Shown piece after piece: positions 42,174 through 50,970 of a stretch of 64,000 bases of DNA (position 1 is its first letter; every line of letters begins with the position of its first letter). The stretch lies in NCBI RefSeq assembly GCF_022414595.1, contig NZ_JADWYO010000027.1, forward strand, positions 1-64,000. The letters run 5' to 3'. The notes under the pieces were generated by a model. The model did not search any database. It was given only the letters and a program-made list of their open reading frames with translations, and was not told the origin of the DNA. The translations under genes were made by a program, and so were the position numbers. This stretch comes from Streptomyces sp. MUM 203J (lineage in GTDB: Bacteria; Actinomycetota; Actinomycetes; Streptomycetales; Streptomycetaceae).

Positions 42174-44348
42174 ATGACTTCCCCTCCCTCCGCGGACACG
42201 TCCGAGGCGCCCCCGGCCGTTCCCGGGTTTCCCCGGATCCTCGCCCGCAGCCGACGTTTCTCCCTCGGGGTCCCGGGCCGGTTCGCGGTGTCTCCCGACG
42301 GGACGCGGGTGCTGTTCGTCCGCACCGGGTCGGGGACCGATCCGGTCGGCCGCCTCTGGCTGTTCACGGACGGCGTCGAACGGCTCCTGGCCGACCCGGT
42401 TGCGCTGGCCCCCTCACGCGTCCCGTCCGGAGATGCCGGTGACGCGGACGTACCGGAGGAGGAATCGGTACGCAGGGAGCGCGCCCGCGACATGACGTCG
42501 GGCCTCGTCGACTACGCCGCGGACCGGGATGTCCGGCTCGCCGCCTTCGCGCTCGGCGGTGTCCTGTGGGCGGTCCGGACGGAGGGCGGCGCTCCCCGGC
42601 GGATTCCCACCGCCGGGCCGGTCGTCGACCCGCGCCCCTCACCGGACGGCACGTGTGTCGCGTACGTGTCCGGGGGTGCCCTGCGGGTTGTCGGCGCCGA
42701 CGGCACGGGGGACCGGGCCCTGGCCGTGCCCGAGACACCGGATGTCACGTACGGCCTGGTGGATCATGTGTCGGCGGAGTCGATCGGCCGCTCGCGCGCG
42801 TACTGGTGGTCGCCGGACGGGGACGCCCTGCTGGTCGTGCGAGTCGACCACGCCCGGGTGGAACGGTGGTTCCTGGCGGACCCGGCGAACCCCGCCCGGC
42901 CACCGCGCGTCCTGCGCCATCCGGCGGCGGGCACCGCGAACCCCGAGGTGACGGCGCACGTCCTGACACTGGACGGAGACCGTACTGCGGTCCGGCTCCC
43001 GGCGGCGGCCGACCCGGGCGGGCACCCCGGGGGCACGTGGACGGACACCCGCTACGAGTACGTGACGGCTGCCGGGTGGGACGCGCACGGCCCGTTCGTG
43101 GAGGCGCAGACCCGGGACCAGCGCACCGCCGTGCTCCTCGCGGTCGACCCGGGTACGGGCGCCGCCCGTCCGCTGCGCACCCGCCGGGACGACGCCTGGG
43201 TGCCCCTCCTGCCGGGCACGCCGGCCCGCACCGCGCGGGGGGCGCTGGTGGTCCCGGCCGTGCGGGGGGACACCTGCGGGCTGGAGATCGGGGGAGCCGT
43301 CTCCCCGACCGGCGTCCAGGTGCGCGAGGTCGTGGGCGTGTCCGGGGAGCAGGTGTTCTTCACGGCGAGCGCGGAGCCCACACAGACGCACGTGTGGACG
43401 TACGGACCGGAGGCGGGCTTCCGGCAGGTGACCGGGGAGCCGGGCCTCCACACGGCGGCGGTGGGCGGCGGCACCGTGGTGGTGTCCTCCGCGACACGCG
43501 GCGGCCGCACCGCGACGGTGCTGCGCGACGGGCGGCCGACGGCCGGTATCGGAGTCGTGGCGGAGCGGCCGCCGCTGTCCATGCGCGTCTCGCACCTGTC
43601 GTTGGGCGCCCGGCGGCTGCGCGGCCATCTGCACCTGCCCTCCTGGTACGAACCGGGGTCGGGCGCGCCGCTGCCCGTGCTGCTCAGCCCGTACGGAGGG
43701 CCGGGCCTGCAGCTGGCCGTCGAGGCGTACGGGTGGCCGAGCGCCGTGGCCCAGTGGTTCGCGGAGCAGGGGTTCGCGGTGCTGGTCACCGACGGGCGCG
43801 GCACCCCGGGGCGGGGCCGGGCGTGGGAGGTGGCCGTGCGCGGTGACCGGCTGGGGCCTGCCCTGGAGGACCAGGTGGACGCCCTGCACGCGGCGGCCGA
43901 ACGGTTTCCGGGCCTGGACCTGGGACGGGTCGGCATCAGGGGCTGGTCGTACGGCGGCTACCTCGCCCTCGGAGCCGTACTGCGCCGCCCGGAGGTGTTC
44001 CACGCGGCGGTCGCGGGAGCGGCGCCTGCGGACCGGCGGCTCTACGACACGCACTGGGAGGAGCGCTTCCTCGGGCACCCGGAGGCCGATCCCGACGCGT
44101 ATGCGCGGTCGTCTCTCGTCTCGGAGGCGCCCCGGCTGTCCCGTCCGCTGATGCTGGTGCACGGGCTGGCGGACGACAACGTGGTGGCGGCGCACACGCT
44201 GCGGCTGTCCTCCGCGCTCCTGGCGGCGGGCCGGCCGCACACGGTGCTGCCGCTCCCGGGGGCGACGCACCGGGTCATGCGGGAGGAGGTGGTGGCCGGT
44301 CAGCTGCGCCTCGAAGTCGGCTTCCTCAAAAGGTCGCTCGGGGTGTGA
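42174..44348 (+). CDS. S9 family prolyl oligopeptidase / dipeptidyl-peptidase IV-like
   Basis: 724 aa serine peptidase. An N-terminal beta-propeller (about 25-460, repeated strand motifs such as RFAVSPDGTRVLFVRT and AYWWSPDGDALLVVRVD) caps a C-terminal alpha/beta hydrolase domain (about 480-724). The nucleophile motif is GWSYGGY, with the Asp in HGLADDNVV and the His in GATHRVM. Cytosolic, with no signal peptide. First core gene after the island. Confidence 0.92.
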   Translation: MTSPPSADTSEAPPAVPGFPRILARSRRFSLGVPGRFAVSPDGTRVLFVRTGSGTDPVGRLWLFTDGVERLLADPVALAPSRVPSGDAGDADVPEEESVRRERARDMTSGLVDYAADRDVRLAAFALGGVLWAVRTEGGAPRRIPTAGPVVDPRPSPDGTCVAYVSGGALRVVGADGTGDRALAVPETPDVTYGLVDHVSAESIGRSRAYWWSPDGDALLVVRVDHARVERWFLADPANPARPPRVLRHPAAGTANPEVTAHVLTLDGDRTAVRLPAAADPGGHPGGTWTDTRYEYVTAAGWDAHGPFVEAQTRDQRTAVLLAVDPGTGAARPLRTRRDDAWVPLLPGTPARTARGALVVPAVRGDTCGLEIGGAVSPTGVQVREVVGVSGEQVFFTASAEPTQTHVWTYGPEAGFRQVTGEPGLHTAAVGGGTVVVSSATRGGRTATVLRDGRPTAGIGVVAERPPLSMRVSHLSLGARRLRGHLHLPSWYEPGSGAPLPVLLSPYGGPGLQLAVEAYGWPSAVAQWFAEQGFAVLVTDGRGTPGRGRAWEVAVRGDRLGPALEDQVDALHAAAERFPGLDLGRVGIRGWSYGGYLALGAVLRRPEVFHAAVAGAAPADRRLYDTHWEERFLGHPEADPDAYARSSLVSEAPRLSRPLMLVHGLADDNVVAAHTLRLSSALLAAGRPHTVLPLPGATHRVMREEVVAGQLRLEVGFLKRSLGV

Positions 44349-44422
44349 ACGGCCCGCTGCCCCGCTGCGTACCCCCATGCGACGGATCGACAGGTCGATG
44401 AGCGAGTGGAAGGGGACCATGC

Positions 44423-44935
44423 ATGACCGTAGGGAGCGGGGCAGCGCAGGGAACGGGCGGGCCGCTGGCGCGCCGTACCGTCGTCGCGGCTGCGGGGAGC
44501 GCGGGGATCGTCGCCGTGCTGACGGCGTGCGGCGGCAAGGAGGACTCGGGGGCCGGCGCCGTGAACGGCGGGGCGGCCCCCGGGGCGGGGACCGGCGGTT
44601 CGGCCGCGGCCGGGAGTTCAGGTGACTCGGGCGGTTCGGGAGGCGCGGGAAAGGTGCTGGCGAAGACCAGTGACATCCCGGAGGGCGGGGGCCGGGTCTT
44701 CGCCGACCAGGGCATCGTCGTCACCCAGCCCGCGGCGGGCGAGTTCAAGGCGTTCTCCGCCATGTGCACGCATCAGGGCTGCGCGGTGAAGGACATCAGC
44801 GACGGGATCATCAACTGCCCCTGTCACGGCAGCAAGTTCGACGCCACGGACGGCAGTGTGAAGGCGGGCCCCGCCACCACACCGCTCGCGGCCGCCTCGA
44901 TCACCGTGGACGGCGACTCGATCACGCTCGCGTAG
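44423..44935 (+). CDS. Rieske [2Fe-2S] lipoprotein
   Basis: 170 aa. The N-terminus has a twin-arginine-type signal (LARRTVVAAAGSAG) ending in a lipobox LTAC (Cys 38), then a Gly/Ser linker and a Rieske domain (about 80-170) with both cluster motifs, CTHQGC and CPCHGS. Probably an exported, membrane-anchored electron-transfer protein. The AGGGGA site fits the ATG at 44423. The 3' end overlaps the convergent LysR gene by 14 bases. Confidence 0.92.
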   Translation: MTVGSGAAQGTGGPLARRTVVAAAGSAGIVAVLTACGGKEDSGAGAVNGGAAPGAGTGGSAAAGSSGDSGGSGGAGKVLAKTSDIPEGGGRVFADQGIVVTQPAAGEFKAFSAMCTHQGCAVKDISDGIINCPCHGSKFDATDGSVKAGPATTPLAAASITVDGDSITLA

Positions 44936-45851
44936 CCGGTTCACCCACGGCCCGCCCGGCCTCGCGCAGCGCCTCCACGGCCGCGCGGACGGACGGCCGC
45001 CGGTCGGCGTCCGCGCGCCACACGGCGTAGATGTGACGGCGCATCTGCTGCCGTACGGGGACCAGCACGACACCGTCGGGCACGTGGCCGCGGCCGAGGC
45101 GGGGCGTGACGCACACCCCGAGTCCGGCCTGGATGAGCGCGAGCTGTGTGTGGTGCTCTCCGGCGAAGTGGGCGATGCGGGGCTCGATGCCCTGCGAGCG
45201 CAGGGTGAACACCAGCCATTCGTAGCAGAACTCGCCCTCGGGCCAGGACACCCACTCGTCGTCCGCGAAGTCCTCCAGGCCGGTCTCGGCGCGCCCGGCG
45301 AGCGGGTGGGTGACGGGCAGCGCGACGTCGGCGGCGTCGTCGAGCAGCGCGGCCTGGACGAGCCCGCCGGGGACGGGGAGGCGCTTGTTGCTCCAGTCCA
45401 GGACGACGGCCAGGTCCACGTCGCCGCGCAGGACGGCGCGAATGCCGTCCTCCGGCTCCAGTTCGCTGCTGCGGACGCGCAGATCGGGATGCAGGGTCCG
45501 GAGGGAGGTGACGGCGTGCGGGAACAGTCCGCGTGCGGCGGTCGGGAATCCGGCCACGCGGACCTCCCCGACGACCTGCCCGCGCTGGGCCTCGATCTCC
45601 GCCTGGGCGAGTTCGACCTGCGAAAGGATGCGGGCCGCGTGCGAGGCGAGCAGCTCGCCGGCGTCGGTGAGCCGGACGCCGCGGCCGTTCCTGGCCACGA
45701 GCTGCTGTCCCACCTCGCGCTCCAGCTTGGACAGTTGCTGGGAGACGGCGGAGGTCGTGACGTGCAGTCCTTCGGCGGCACCGCTCACCGAGCCGTGACG
45801 GGCGAGGGCGTCCAGGGTCCGCAGGCGCTCCAGATTCAACATGTAAGTCAT
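44922..45851 (-). CDS. LysR-family transcriptional regulator
   Basis: 309 aa. Winged helix at 4-65 (LERLRTLDALARHGSVSGAA, TTSAVSQQLSKLEREVG) and a substrate-binding-protein-like sensor domain (about 95-300). The start may be the ATG at 45851 or the one at 45842. It is divergent from the EamA exporter, with a typical LysR box between them, so it likely controls that exporter. Confidence 0.92.
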   Translation of the reverse strand: MTYMLNLERLRTLDALARHGSVSGAAEGLHVTTSAVSQQLSKLEREVGQQLVARNGRGVRLTDAGELLASHAARILSQVELAQAEIEAQRGQVVGEVRVAGFPTAARGLFPHAVTSLRTLHPDLRVRSSELEPEDGIRAVLRGDVDLAVVLDWSNKRLPVPGGLVQAALLDDAADVALPVTHPLAGRAETGLEDFADDEWVSWPEGEFCYEWLVFTLRSQGIEPRIAHFAGEHHTQLALIQAGLGVCVTPRLGRGHVPDGVVLVPVRQQMRRHIYAVWRADADRRPSVRAAVEALREAGRAVGEPATRA

Positions 45852-45873
45852 ACTAATCAGATCCCTTGAGGAA

Positions 45874-45894
45874 ATCTCACTTGTCCTAAGAGAT
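45874..45894. promoter_or_regulatory. LysR-type operator
   Basis: ATCTC-N11-GAGAT, a perfect inverted repeat with the T-N11-A spacing of LysR boxes, centred in the 56-base divergent gap between the regulator and the exporter. Confidence 0.7.
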
Positions 45895-45907
45895 CGTTCC
45901 GGTCATC

Positions 45908-46888
45908 GTGGACGGCATGCCGACCCCGACCCGCCCTCGCCTGCCCCTGGCCGACCGCGCCCCGGGGCCCGGCACCGCCGCCTCCTCCCGTCCGCCCCGC
46001 GTCGACTGGCGGCTCCGGTTCGCCGTACTGGCGCTCGTCTGGGGTTTCAGCTTCCTTCTGATCAAGGTGGGCACGCAGGCCTTCGCGCCGTTCCATGTGA
46101 CGTTCGGGCGGCTGCTGTTCGGTACGGCGGTGCTGGCCGTGGCCATGGCGGTGCGGAGGGCGGGACTGCCGCGGGGGGCGCGCACCTGGGGGCATCTGGC
46201 GGTGGCGGCGTTCTTCCTGAACGCGCTGCCGTTCTCGCTCTTCGCCTACGCGGAGCTGACGATCCCGTCGACGCTGGCGGGGATATGCAACGCCACCTCG
46301 CCGCTGTGGGGCATGGCTCTGTCGCTGGTCGCGCTGTCCGAGGACCGGCCGACGCGGCGGCGGGTGGCAGGGCTCGGGCTGGGCTTCCTCGGAGTGCTGA
46401 CGGTCCTGGGCGCCTGGCAGGGCTTCTCGGGGATAGACGCGGCCGGAACCGCCATGGCGCTGGGCGCGTCGCTGAGCTACCCGATCGGCTGGATCTATGT
46501 GCGGCGCACACTGGCCGGGCGGACCGAGTCGCATCTGTCGCTGACCGGAGCGCAGCTGATGCTGGCGACGGCGCAGCTGGCCGTGGTCACGCCGCTGTTC
46601 GCCGGTCCGCCCGCCGCCTTCCCGCTGCTCCCCCTGCTCGCGGTCGTCGCACTGGGGGCGCTCGGCACGGGGATGGCGATGCTGCTCCAGTACGGGATCG
46701 TGGCGGAGGTCGGGCCGACCACGGGGCAGATGGTCACGTACTTCATCCCGGTCATCGCGACGGCGGCCGGCGTGACCCTGCTGGACGAGCAGCTCACCTG
46801 GAACACGCCGGTCGGCGCCCTCATCGTGCTGGCCGGAGCGGCCCTCACCCAGAGCCGCAGCACCCCACGCGCATCACGGCAGCGGTAA
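45908..46888 (+). CDS. EamA/DMT family transporter
   Basis: 326 aa, ten predicted helices after a Pro/Arg-rich 35-residue N-terminus. EamA landmarks are FAVLALVWGFSFLLIKVG, YAELTIPSTLAGICNATSPL and the second-half GPTTGQMVTYFIPVIATAAG. GTG at 45908 or ATG at 45917 may start it; the short 5' region suggests a leaderless message. Probably exports a metabolite (amino acid-like) detected by the divergent LysR regulator. Confidence 0.88.
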   Translation: MDGMPTPTRPRLPLADRAPGPGTAASSRPPRVDWRLRFAVLALVWGFSFLLIKVGTQAFAPFHVTFGRLLFGTAVLAVAMAVRRAGLPRGARTWGHLAVAAFFLNALPFSLFAYAELTIPSTLAGICNATSPLWGMALSLVALSEDRPTRRRVAGLGLGFLGVLTVLGAWQGFSGIDAAGTAMALGASLSYPIGWIYVRRTLAGRTESHLSLTGAQLMLATAQLAVVTPLFAGPPAAFPLLPLLAVVALGALGTGMAMLLQYGIVAEVGPTTGQMVTYFIPVIATAAGVTLLDEQLTWNTPVGALIVLAGAALTQSRSTPRASRQR

Positions 46889-46927
46889 CCCGGGGCGGCC
46901 AGGCACCCGGCACCCGATGGCCCGACA

Positions 46928-46977
46928 CCCGCCCGGGAGCCCGGGCGGGCCGGCCCCGTCCGCCGGGAGCCCGGCGG
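46928..46977. terminator. Tandem hairpins between convergent genes
   Basis: Two consecutive inverted repeats: CCCGCCCGGG/CCCGGGCGGG (46928-46949) and CCGCCGGG/CCCGGCGG (46960-46977), each with AG at the centre. They lie between the EamA and MocR genes, which converge. Confidence 0.65.
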
Positions 46978-47011
46978 CCACGCCGCCACCCGTGCCCCCA
47001 CCGCCCCGCCC

Positions 47012-48352
47012 TCAGCCGTAGCGGCGTGCGGGCATCGGCCCCGTGGCAGCCGCGACCGCCTCCGCCAGGGGCTCGATGTCGGCCGCCGTCAGGGCGGAGA
47101 CGGTGAGCCGCACTCCCGGGCCGGACGCGAGCCGGAACCGGGCCCCGGGCGTGACGGCCCATCCCGCGTGGAGCAGCCGGGCGACGGTGCCGGTCTCGTC
47201 GTCGACCGGTACCCACACATTCATCCCGCTGCGCCCGTGCGCCTCCACACCGCGGGCCGCCAGGGCACGGAGCAGGGCCTCGCGCCGCCCCCCGTAGGAC
47301 CGCGCCACGGCGAACGCGTCCACGGCACCGGCCCCCCACAGGTGGGCGACGGCCCGCTGCAGGATCCGGCTCACCCAGCCGGGGCCGAGCCGCTGGCGGC
47401 CCAGCACCCGGTCGACGGTGACCTCGTCCCCGGTGAGCGCGGCCACCCGGAGGTCCGGCCCGTACGCCTTGGCGACCGACCTGACGAACGCCCAGTGACG
47501 GGTGGTTCCGGCGAGCGGGTGCAGCGGGGCGTCGACGAAGCCGTGCCCGTGGTCGTCCTCCACGAGCAGCACCCCGGGGTGGGCGGCCAGGACGCGGCGC
47601 AGCTCCAGGGCCCGGTCCGCGCCGACCGCCGCCCCGGTGGGGTTCTGCGCCCGGCAGGTCACGACCAGGGCCCGCGCCCCGTCCTGCAGGGCCCGCTCGA
47701 CCTCGCCGGGCAGCGGCCCGTCGTCGTCGAGCCGTACGGGGACGGGCCGCAGCCCCAGGGCGGGCACCAGGTCCAGCACGCTGCCCCACCCCGGGTCCTC
47801 GACCGCCACGGCGTCCCCGGGCCGCAGGTGTGCCGCCAGGACCCGCTCCATGGCGTCCAGCGACCCCGAGGTGACGGCGACCGGACCGGCGGGCACCCCG
47901 TCGGCGTCCAGCGCGGCCCGCGCCAGCCGTACGAACCCCTCGTCCACCGGGGCCTCCCCGTACAGTCCGGGCGCCGCGTCGTTCTGCCGCGCCGCTGCCG
48001 CCAGCGCCTCGCCCAGCGGCGGGAGCAGCGAGGTGTCCGGGTTGCCCGAGCCCACGTCCCGCACACCCTCGGGGGCCTCGATCCGCACGCTGCCCCGGGC
48101 GGTCGTGGCGGGCCGGGAGCGCACGCGGCTGCCCCGGCGCCCCGCGGTCTCGATCACCCCCCGCTCGCGCAGCGTGCGGTAGGCGGCGGCGACGGTGTTC
48201 GGATTGACCCCCAGATCCCTGGCCAACTCCCGCATGGGAGGAAGCAGTTCACCAGGGGACAGCGCTCCCGCGCCGACACCCCGCTCCACACTGGCCGCGA
48301 TGTCGGATGCGCGGCGCCCTTCGATCCGATATTCTCCTAGCACAAACAACAT
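47012..48352 (-). CDS. MocR/PdxR-type GntR regulator with aminotransferase domain
   Basis: 446 aa. An N-terminal GntR winged helix (about 10-80; MRELARDLGVNPNTVAAAYR) is fused to a fold-type I aminotransferase domain (about 105-440) with VEDPGWGSV, the cofactor-stacking region, TCRAQNPTGA, and the PLP-binding Lys in FVRSVAKAYGPDLR. MocR proteins often sense PLP and control vitamin B6 genes. The divergent neighbour is a PNPOx-family gene, 21 bases away. The ATG at 48352 overlaps the operator palindrome, suggesting a leaderless, autoregulated gene. Confidence 0.9.
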   Translation of the reverse strand: MLFVLGEYRIEGRRASDIAASVERGVGAGALSPGELLPPMRELARDLGVNPNTVAAAYRTLRERGVIETAGRRGSRVRSRPATTARGSVRIEAPEGVRDVGSGNPDTSLLPPLGEALAAAARQNDAAPGLYGEAPVDEGFVRLARAALDADGVPAGPVAVTSGSLDAMERVLAAHLRPGDAVAVEDPGWGSVLDLVPALGLRPVPVRLDDDGPLPGEVERALQDGARALVVTCRAQNPTGAAVGADRALELRRVLAAHPGVLLVEDDHGHGFVDAPLHPLAGTTRHWAFVRSVAKAYGPDLRVAALTGDEVTVDRVLGRQRLGPGWVSRILQRAVAHLWGAGAVDAFAVARSYGGRREALLRALAARGVEAHGRSGMNVWVPVDDETGTVARLLHAGWAVTPGARFRLASGPGVRLTVSALTAADIEPLAEAVAAATGPMPARRYG

Positions 48353-48370
48353 TATGCACTAGTGCAATAG
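48351..48370. promoter_or_regulatory. Palindromic operator between MocR and PNPOx genes
   Basis: TGCACTAGTGCA (48355-48366) is a perfect 12-base palindrome, extended imperfectly by ATT/TAG on both sides. It lies in the 21-base gap between the divergent starts and must overlap both promoters, so it is a good candidate MocR-binding site. Confidence 0.7.
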
Positions 48371-48373
48371 GGG

Positions 48374-49093
48374 ATGGCCGTGACGGAAGCCGCAGCGACG
48401 ACAACCGCGGGAACTGCACCGGAGCTCCCGGCCTACGAGCCGACGGAGCGGACCGTCCCGACCCGCTCCCGCGAGCGGGCCTCGTACGACAAGACTCTCG
48501 TCCACGCGATACTCGACGAGGCCTACCTCTGCCACCTCGGCTTCGTGCGCGACGGCGCTCCGGTCGTGCTGCCGACGCTGTACGCACGGGTGGGCGACCG
48601 GCTCTACGTCCACGGCTCGACAGGATCGCGTCCCCTGCGGATGGCGCGCGAACAGCGCGAGGAGGAACCCGGGCTGGCGGTCTGCGTGACCGTCACCCAC
48701 GTCGACGGCCTGGTGCTGGCCCGCTCGGCCTTCCACCACTCGATCAACTACCGCTCGGCCGTGGTCCACGGCATCGCTTGCCAGGTCACGGACGAGGCGG
48801 AGAAGCGGATGGCGCTGGACGCCCTCGTCGACCAGGTCGTCCCCGGCCGGTCCCGTGACTCGCGCCCCGCCAACGCCAAGGAGCTGGCAGCGACCGCCGT
48901 CCTCCGCCTCGACCTGGCCGAGGTGTCCGCCAAGGTGCGCACCGGCGGCGCCAACGACGAGCCGGAGGACCTGAGTCTCCCCCACTGGGCCGGAGTCGTC
49001 CCGGTCGCGCCCCGCCACGGCGCCCCCGTCCCCAACGGCGACCTGGAGCCGTCCATCGCCCTGCCCGGCTACCTCGCCGCGCCGAAGCGCTGA
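48374..49093 (+). CDS. Pyridoxamine-5'-phosphate-oxidase-family flavoprotein
   Basis: 239 aa PNPOx-like split-barrel protein. RASYDKTLVHAILDEAYLCH, LPTLYARVGDRLYVHGSTGS and HHSINYRSAVVHG match the FMN-binding HugZ/PNPOx-like group. It could oxidise a B6 vitamer or be a flavin/F420 reductase; the MocR neighbour favours a B6 link. No real Shine-Dalgarno precedes the ATG, so it may be leaderless. The PaiB-like gene follows. Confidence 0.85.
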   Translation: MAVTEAAATTTAGTAPELPAYEPTERTVPTRSRERASYDKTLVHAILDEAYLCHLGFVRDGAPVVLPTLYARVGDRLYVHGSTGSRPLRMAREQREEEPGLAVCVTVTHVDGLVLARSAFHHSINYRSAVVHGIACQVTDEAEKRMALDALVDQVVPGRSRDSRPANAKELAATAVLRLDLAEVSAKVRTGGANDEPEDLSLPHWAGVVPVAPRHGAPVPNGDLEPSIALPGYLAAPKR

Positions 49094-49137
49094 GACCTGG
49101 CCGGGACGGAGGAACACGGGACCGGGAGACAGGCACC

Positions 49138-49782
49138 ATGCTCATCCATCCCTGGGACGCGGCGCGGGACGACTCGGAGTGGAGGGAGTGGCTCGGGCAC
49201 CACGACTTCGGGCAGCTCGCCGTCAACGGCCCGGCCGACGGCCCGCCGTGGGTCCAGCCACTGCACTTCCGGTACGACTCCGAACCCGGCCCGTACGGCG
49301 AGGTCGTCACCCACCTGGCCCGGCCCAACCCGCTGTGGCGGGACCTGGAGGCCCGGCCCCGGGTGACGCTCAGCGTCGTCGACGACTACGCGTTCGTCCC
49401 CGGCCCCTGGGCCGCACCCCCTGAGGACCCGCCCGAGCACGGCACGCCGACCTCGTTCTACTCGGCGGTCCAGTTGGTCTGCACCGCGCACATCGTGGAC
49501 GATCCGGCCGCCAAGGCGGAGCTTCTCAACCGCCAGGTCGACCACTTCCAGCCGGAGGGCGGCTCGGCCCGGGTGGCTGTGGACGAGGGGCCGTACAGCA
49601 GGCGGCTGCCCGGCCTGCGCGCGCTGCGGCTGGAGGTGACCGGCGTGCGGGCCAAGTTCAAGTACGGAGCCAACAAGCCGGAGGCCGTGGGGGACCGGAT
49701 AGCCGCCGGGCTCGCGGCCCGGGGCGCCCCGCTGGACGCGGCGGCGCACGCCCAGCAGCGGCGCCGCCGCGCCCGGGCGTGA
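49138..49782 (+). CDS. PaiB-like FMN-binding negative regulator family protein
   Basis: 214 aa, PaiB/'FMN-binding negative transcriptional regulator' family: an FMN split barrel with EWLGHHDFGQLAVNG, LHFRYDSEPGPYGEVVTHLA and RVTLSVVDDYAFVPGPW, and a typical C-terminal KFKYGANKP motif. Real regulatory activity is unproven for most members. A GGAGGAA sequence lies about 30 bases upstream, but no close site. It follows the PNPOx gene by 44 bases, in likely the same operon. Confidence 0.85.
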   Translation: MLIHPWDAARDDSEWREWLGHHDFGQLAVNGPADGPPWVQPLHFRYDSEPGPYGEVVTHLARPNPLWRDLEARPRVTLSVVDDYAFVPGPWAAPPEDPPEHGTPTSFYSAVQLVCTAHIVDDPAAKAELLNRQVDHFQPEGGSARVAVDEGPYSRRLPGLRALRLEVTGVRAKFKYGANKPEAVGDRIAAGLAARGAPLDAAAHAQQRRRRARA

Positions 49783-49827
49783 CCCCGGCTTACGCGCAGG
49801 GCCGCGGCAGCCGGGGCCCGACGGCCC

Positions 49828-50811
49828 TCAGGCCGTGACGGCCTCCCGGCGCCGCACGGCCGCCAGCCGGGTCTCGGCCAGCGTCAGGCCGGTCACCGCA
49901 GCGAGCAGCAGCAGCGTCCCGGCCACGGTCGCCGCAGTCAGCCGCTCACCGAGCAGCGTGACGGCGATGACCGCCGCGCTCACCGGCTCCAGCAGCATGA
50001 TCACCGACACCGTCGCGGCCCGGACGACGGCCGCCCCCGCGAAGTACAGCGCGTAGGCCAACGCAGTCGGCACCGCCGCCACGTATGCGAGCAGCACCAG
50101 CACCTGGACCGGCTGAGCGGTGTGCGGCAACAGCCCCTCCGCCCCGGCGAAAGGCAGCAGCCCGATCGCCCCGATGCCGAACGCCCAGGTGCTGGTCGCC
50201 ATCGCGTCGGCCCCGCCCCCGTCACGCCCCAGCCACCGGGTGATCAGCGTGACGGCGGCATACCCGGCGGCCGACAGCAGCGCCAGGGCCACACCCGCGG
50301 GCCGTACGGTCCCGGCATCACCGCCGAGCACCAGGACGGCGAGCCCCGCCAGCGCGCCGCCGACCGCCACCGTGCCACCGCCCCCGAGCCGTTCCCCCAG
50401 CGTCAGGCGCGCGCCCAGGGCGATGAGGACGGGTCCGGCGCCCAGCGTGACGACGGTGCCGACGGCGAGCCCGGTCGCCTCGACGGCGGCGAAGTAGGCG
50501 CTCTGGAACATGGTGAGCCCGATCCCCGTACCGAGGATCCGCAGCAGCCTGCGCCGTCGCGGCTCGGCCGCCGCGACAGCGGCCGGGGCGGATCCGGCTG
50601 TCCGGCGCCTGCGCACCGCGAGCACAGCGAGCATCAGGGCGAGCCCGCCGGCGCAGCGCCAGAACGACAGGGCGAGCGGGCCCAGGTCGCTGACCCGGTA
50701 CACCAGCGAGGCCGCCGCCCCGGCGGTGCCCCAGGCGATCCCGGCGACGATCAGACAGAGGAGTGCCCGCCCGACGGACATGGACGCGGGCATACGGACA
50801 GGATTCGACAC
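49828..50811 (-). CDS. EamA/DMT family transporter
   Basis: 327 aa with ten helices. N-terminal LCLIVAGIAWGTAGAAASL and second-half VRAATVSVIMLLEPVSAAVI are EamA signatures. GTG at 50811 is supported by a GGGAGAAG site. It ends 45 bases before the convergent PaiB-like gene. Exported substrate unknown. It and the next EamA gene lie in tandem on the minus strand with about 160 bases between. Confidence 0.88.
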   Translation of the reverse strand: MSNPVRMPASMSVGRALLCLIVAGIAWGTAGAAASLVYRVSDLGPLALSFWRCAGGLALMLAVLAVRRRRTAGSAPAAVAAAEPRRRRLLRILGTGIGLTMFQSAYFAAVEATGLAVGTVVTLGAGPVLIALGARLTLGERLGGGGTVAVGGALAGLAVLVLGGDAGTVRPAGVALALLSAAGYAAVTLITRWLGRDGGGADAMATSTWAFGIGAIGLLPFAGAEGLLPHTAQPVQVLVLLAYVAAVPTALAYALYFAGAAVVRAATVSVIMLLEPVSAAVIAVTLLGERLTAATVAGTLLLLAAVTGLTLAETRLAAVRRREAVTA

Positions 50812-50970
50812 GTGACTTCTCCCGGAAGGAGGACGGATTTGACTGGTCGCCTGCTCCGCGGGCAGCGACGAGCCGCTCGGGGACTACCCCGAGCCCGGTC
50901 CTCGTCAGGAGATGGCCGCCCGCGCTACGCGGCGGGCGGCGGAAGAACGGTCGAATGCATGATCGGCACC

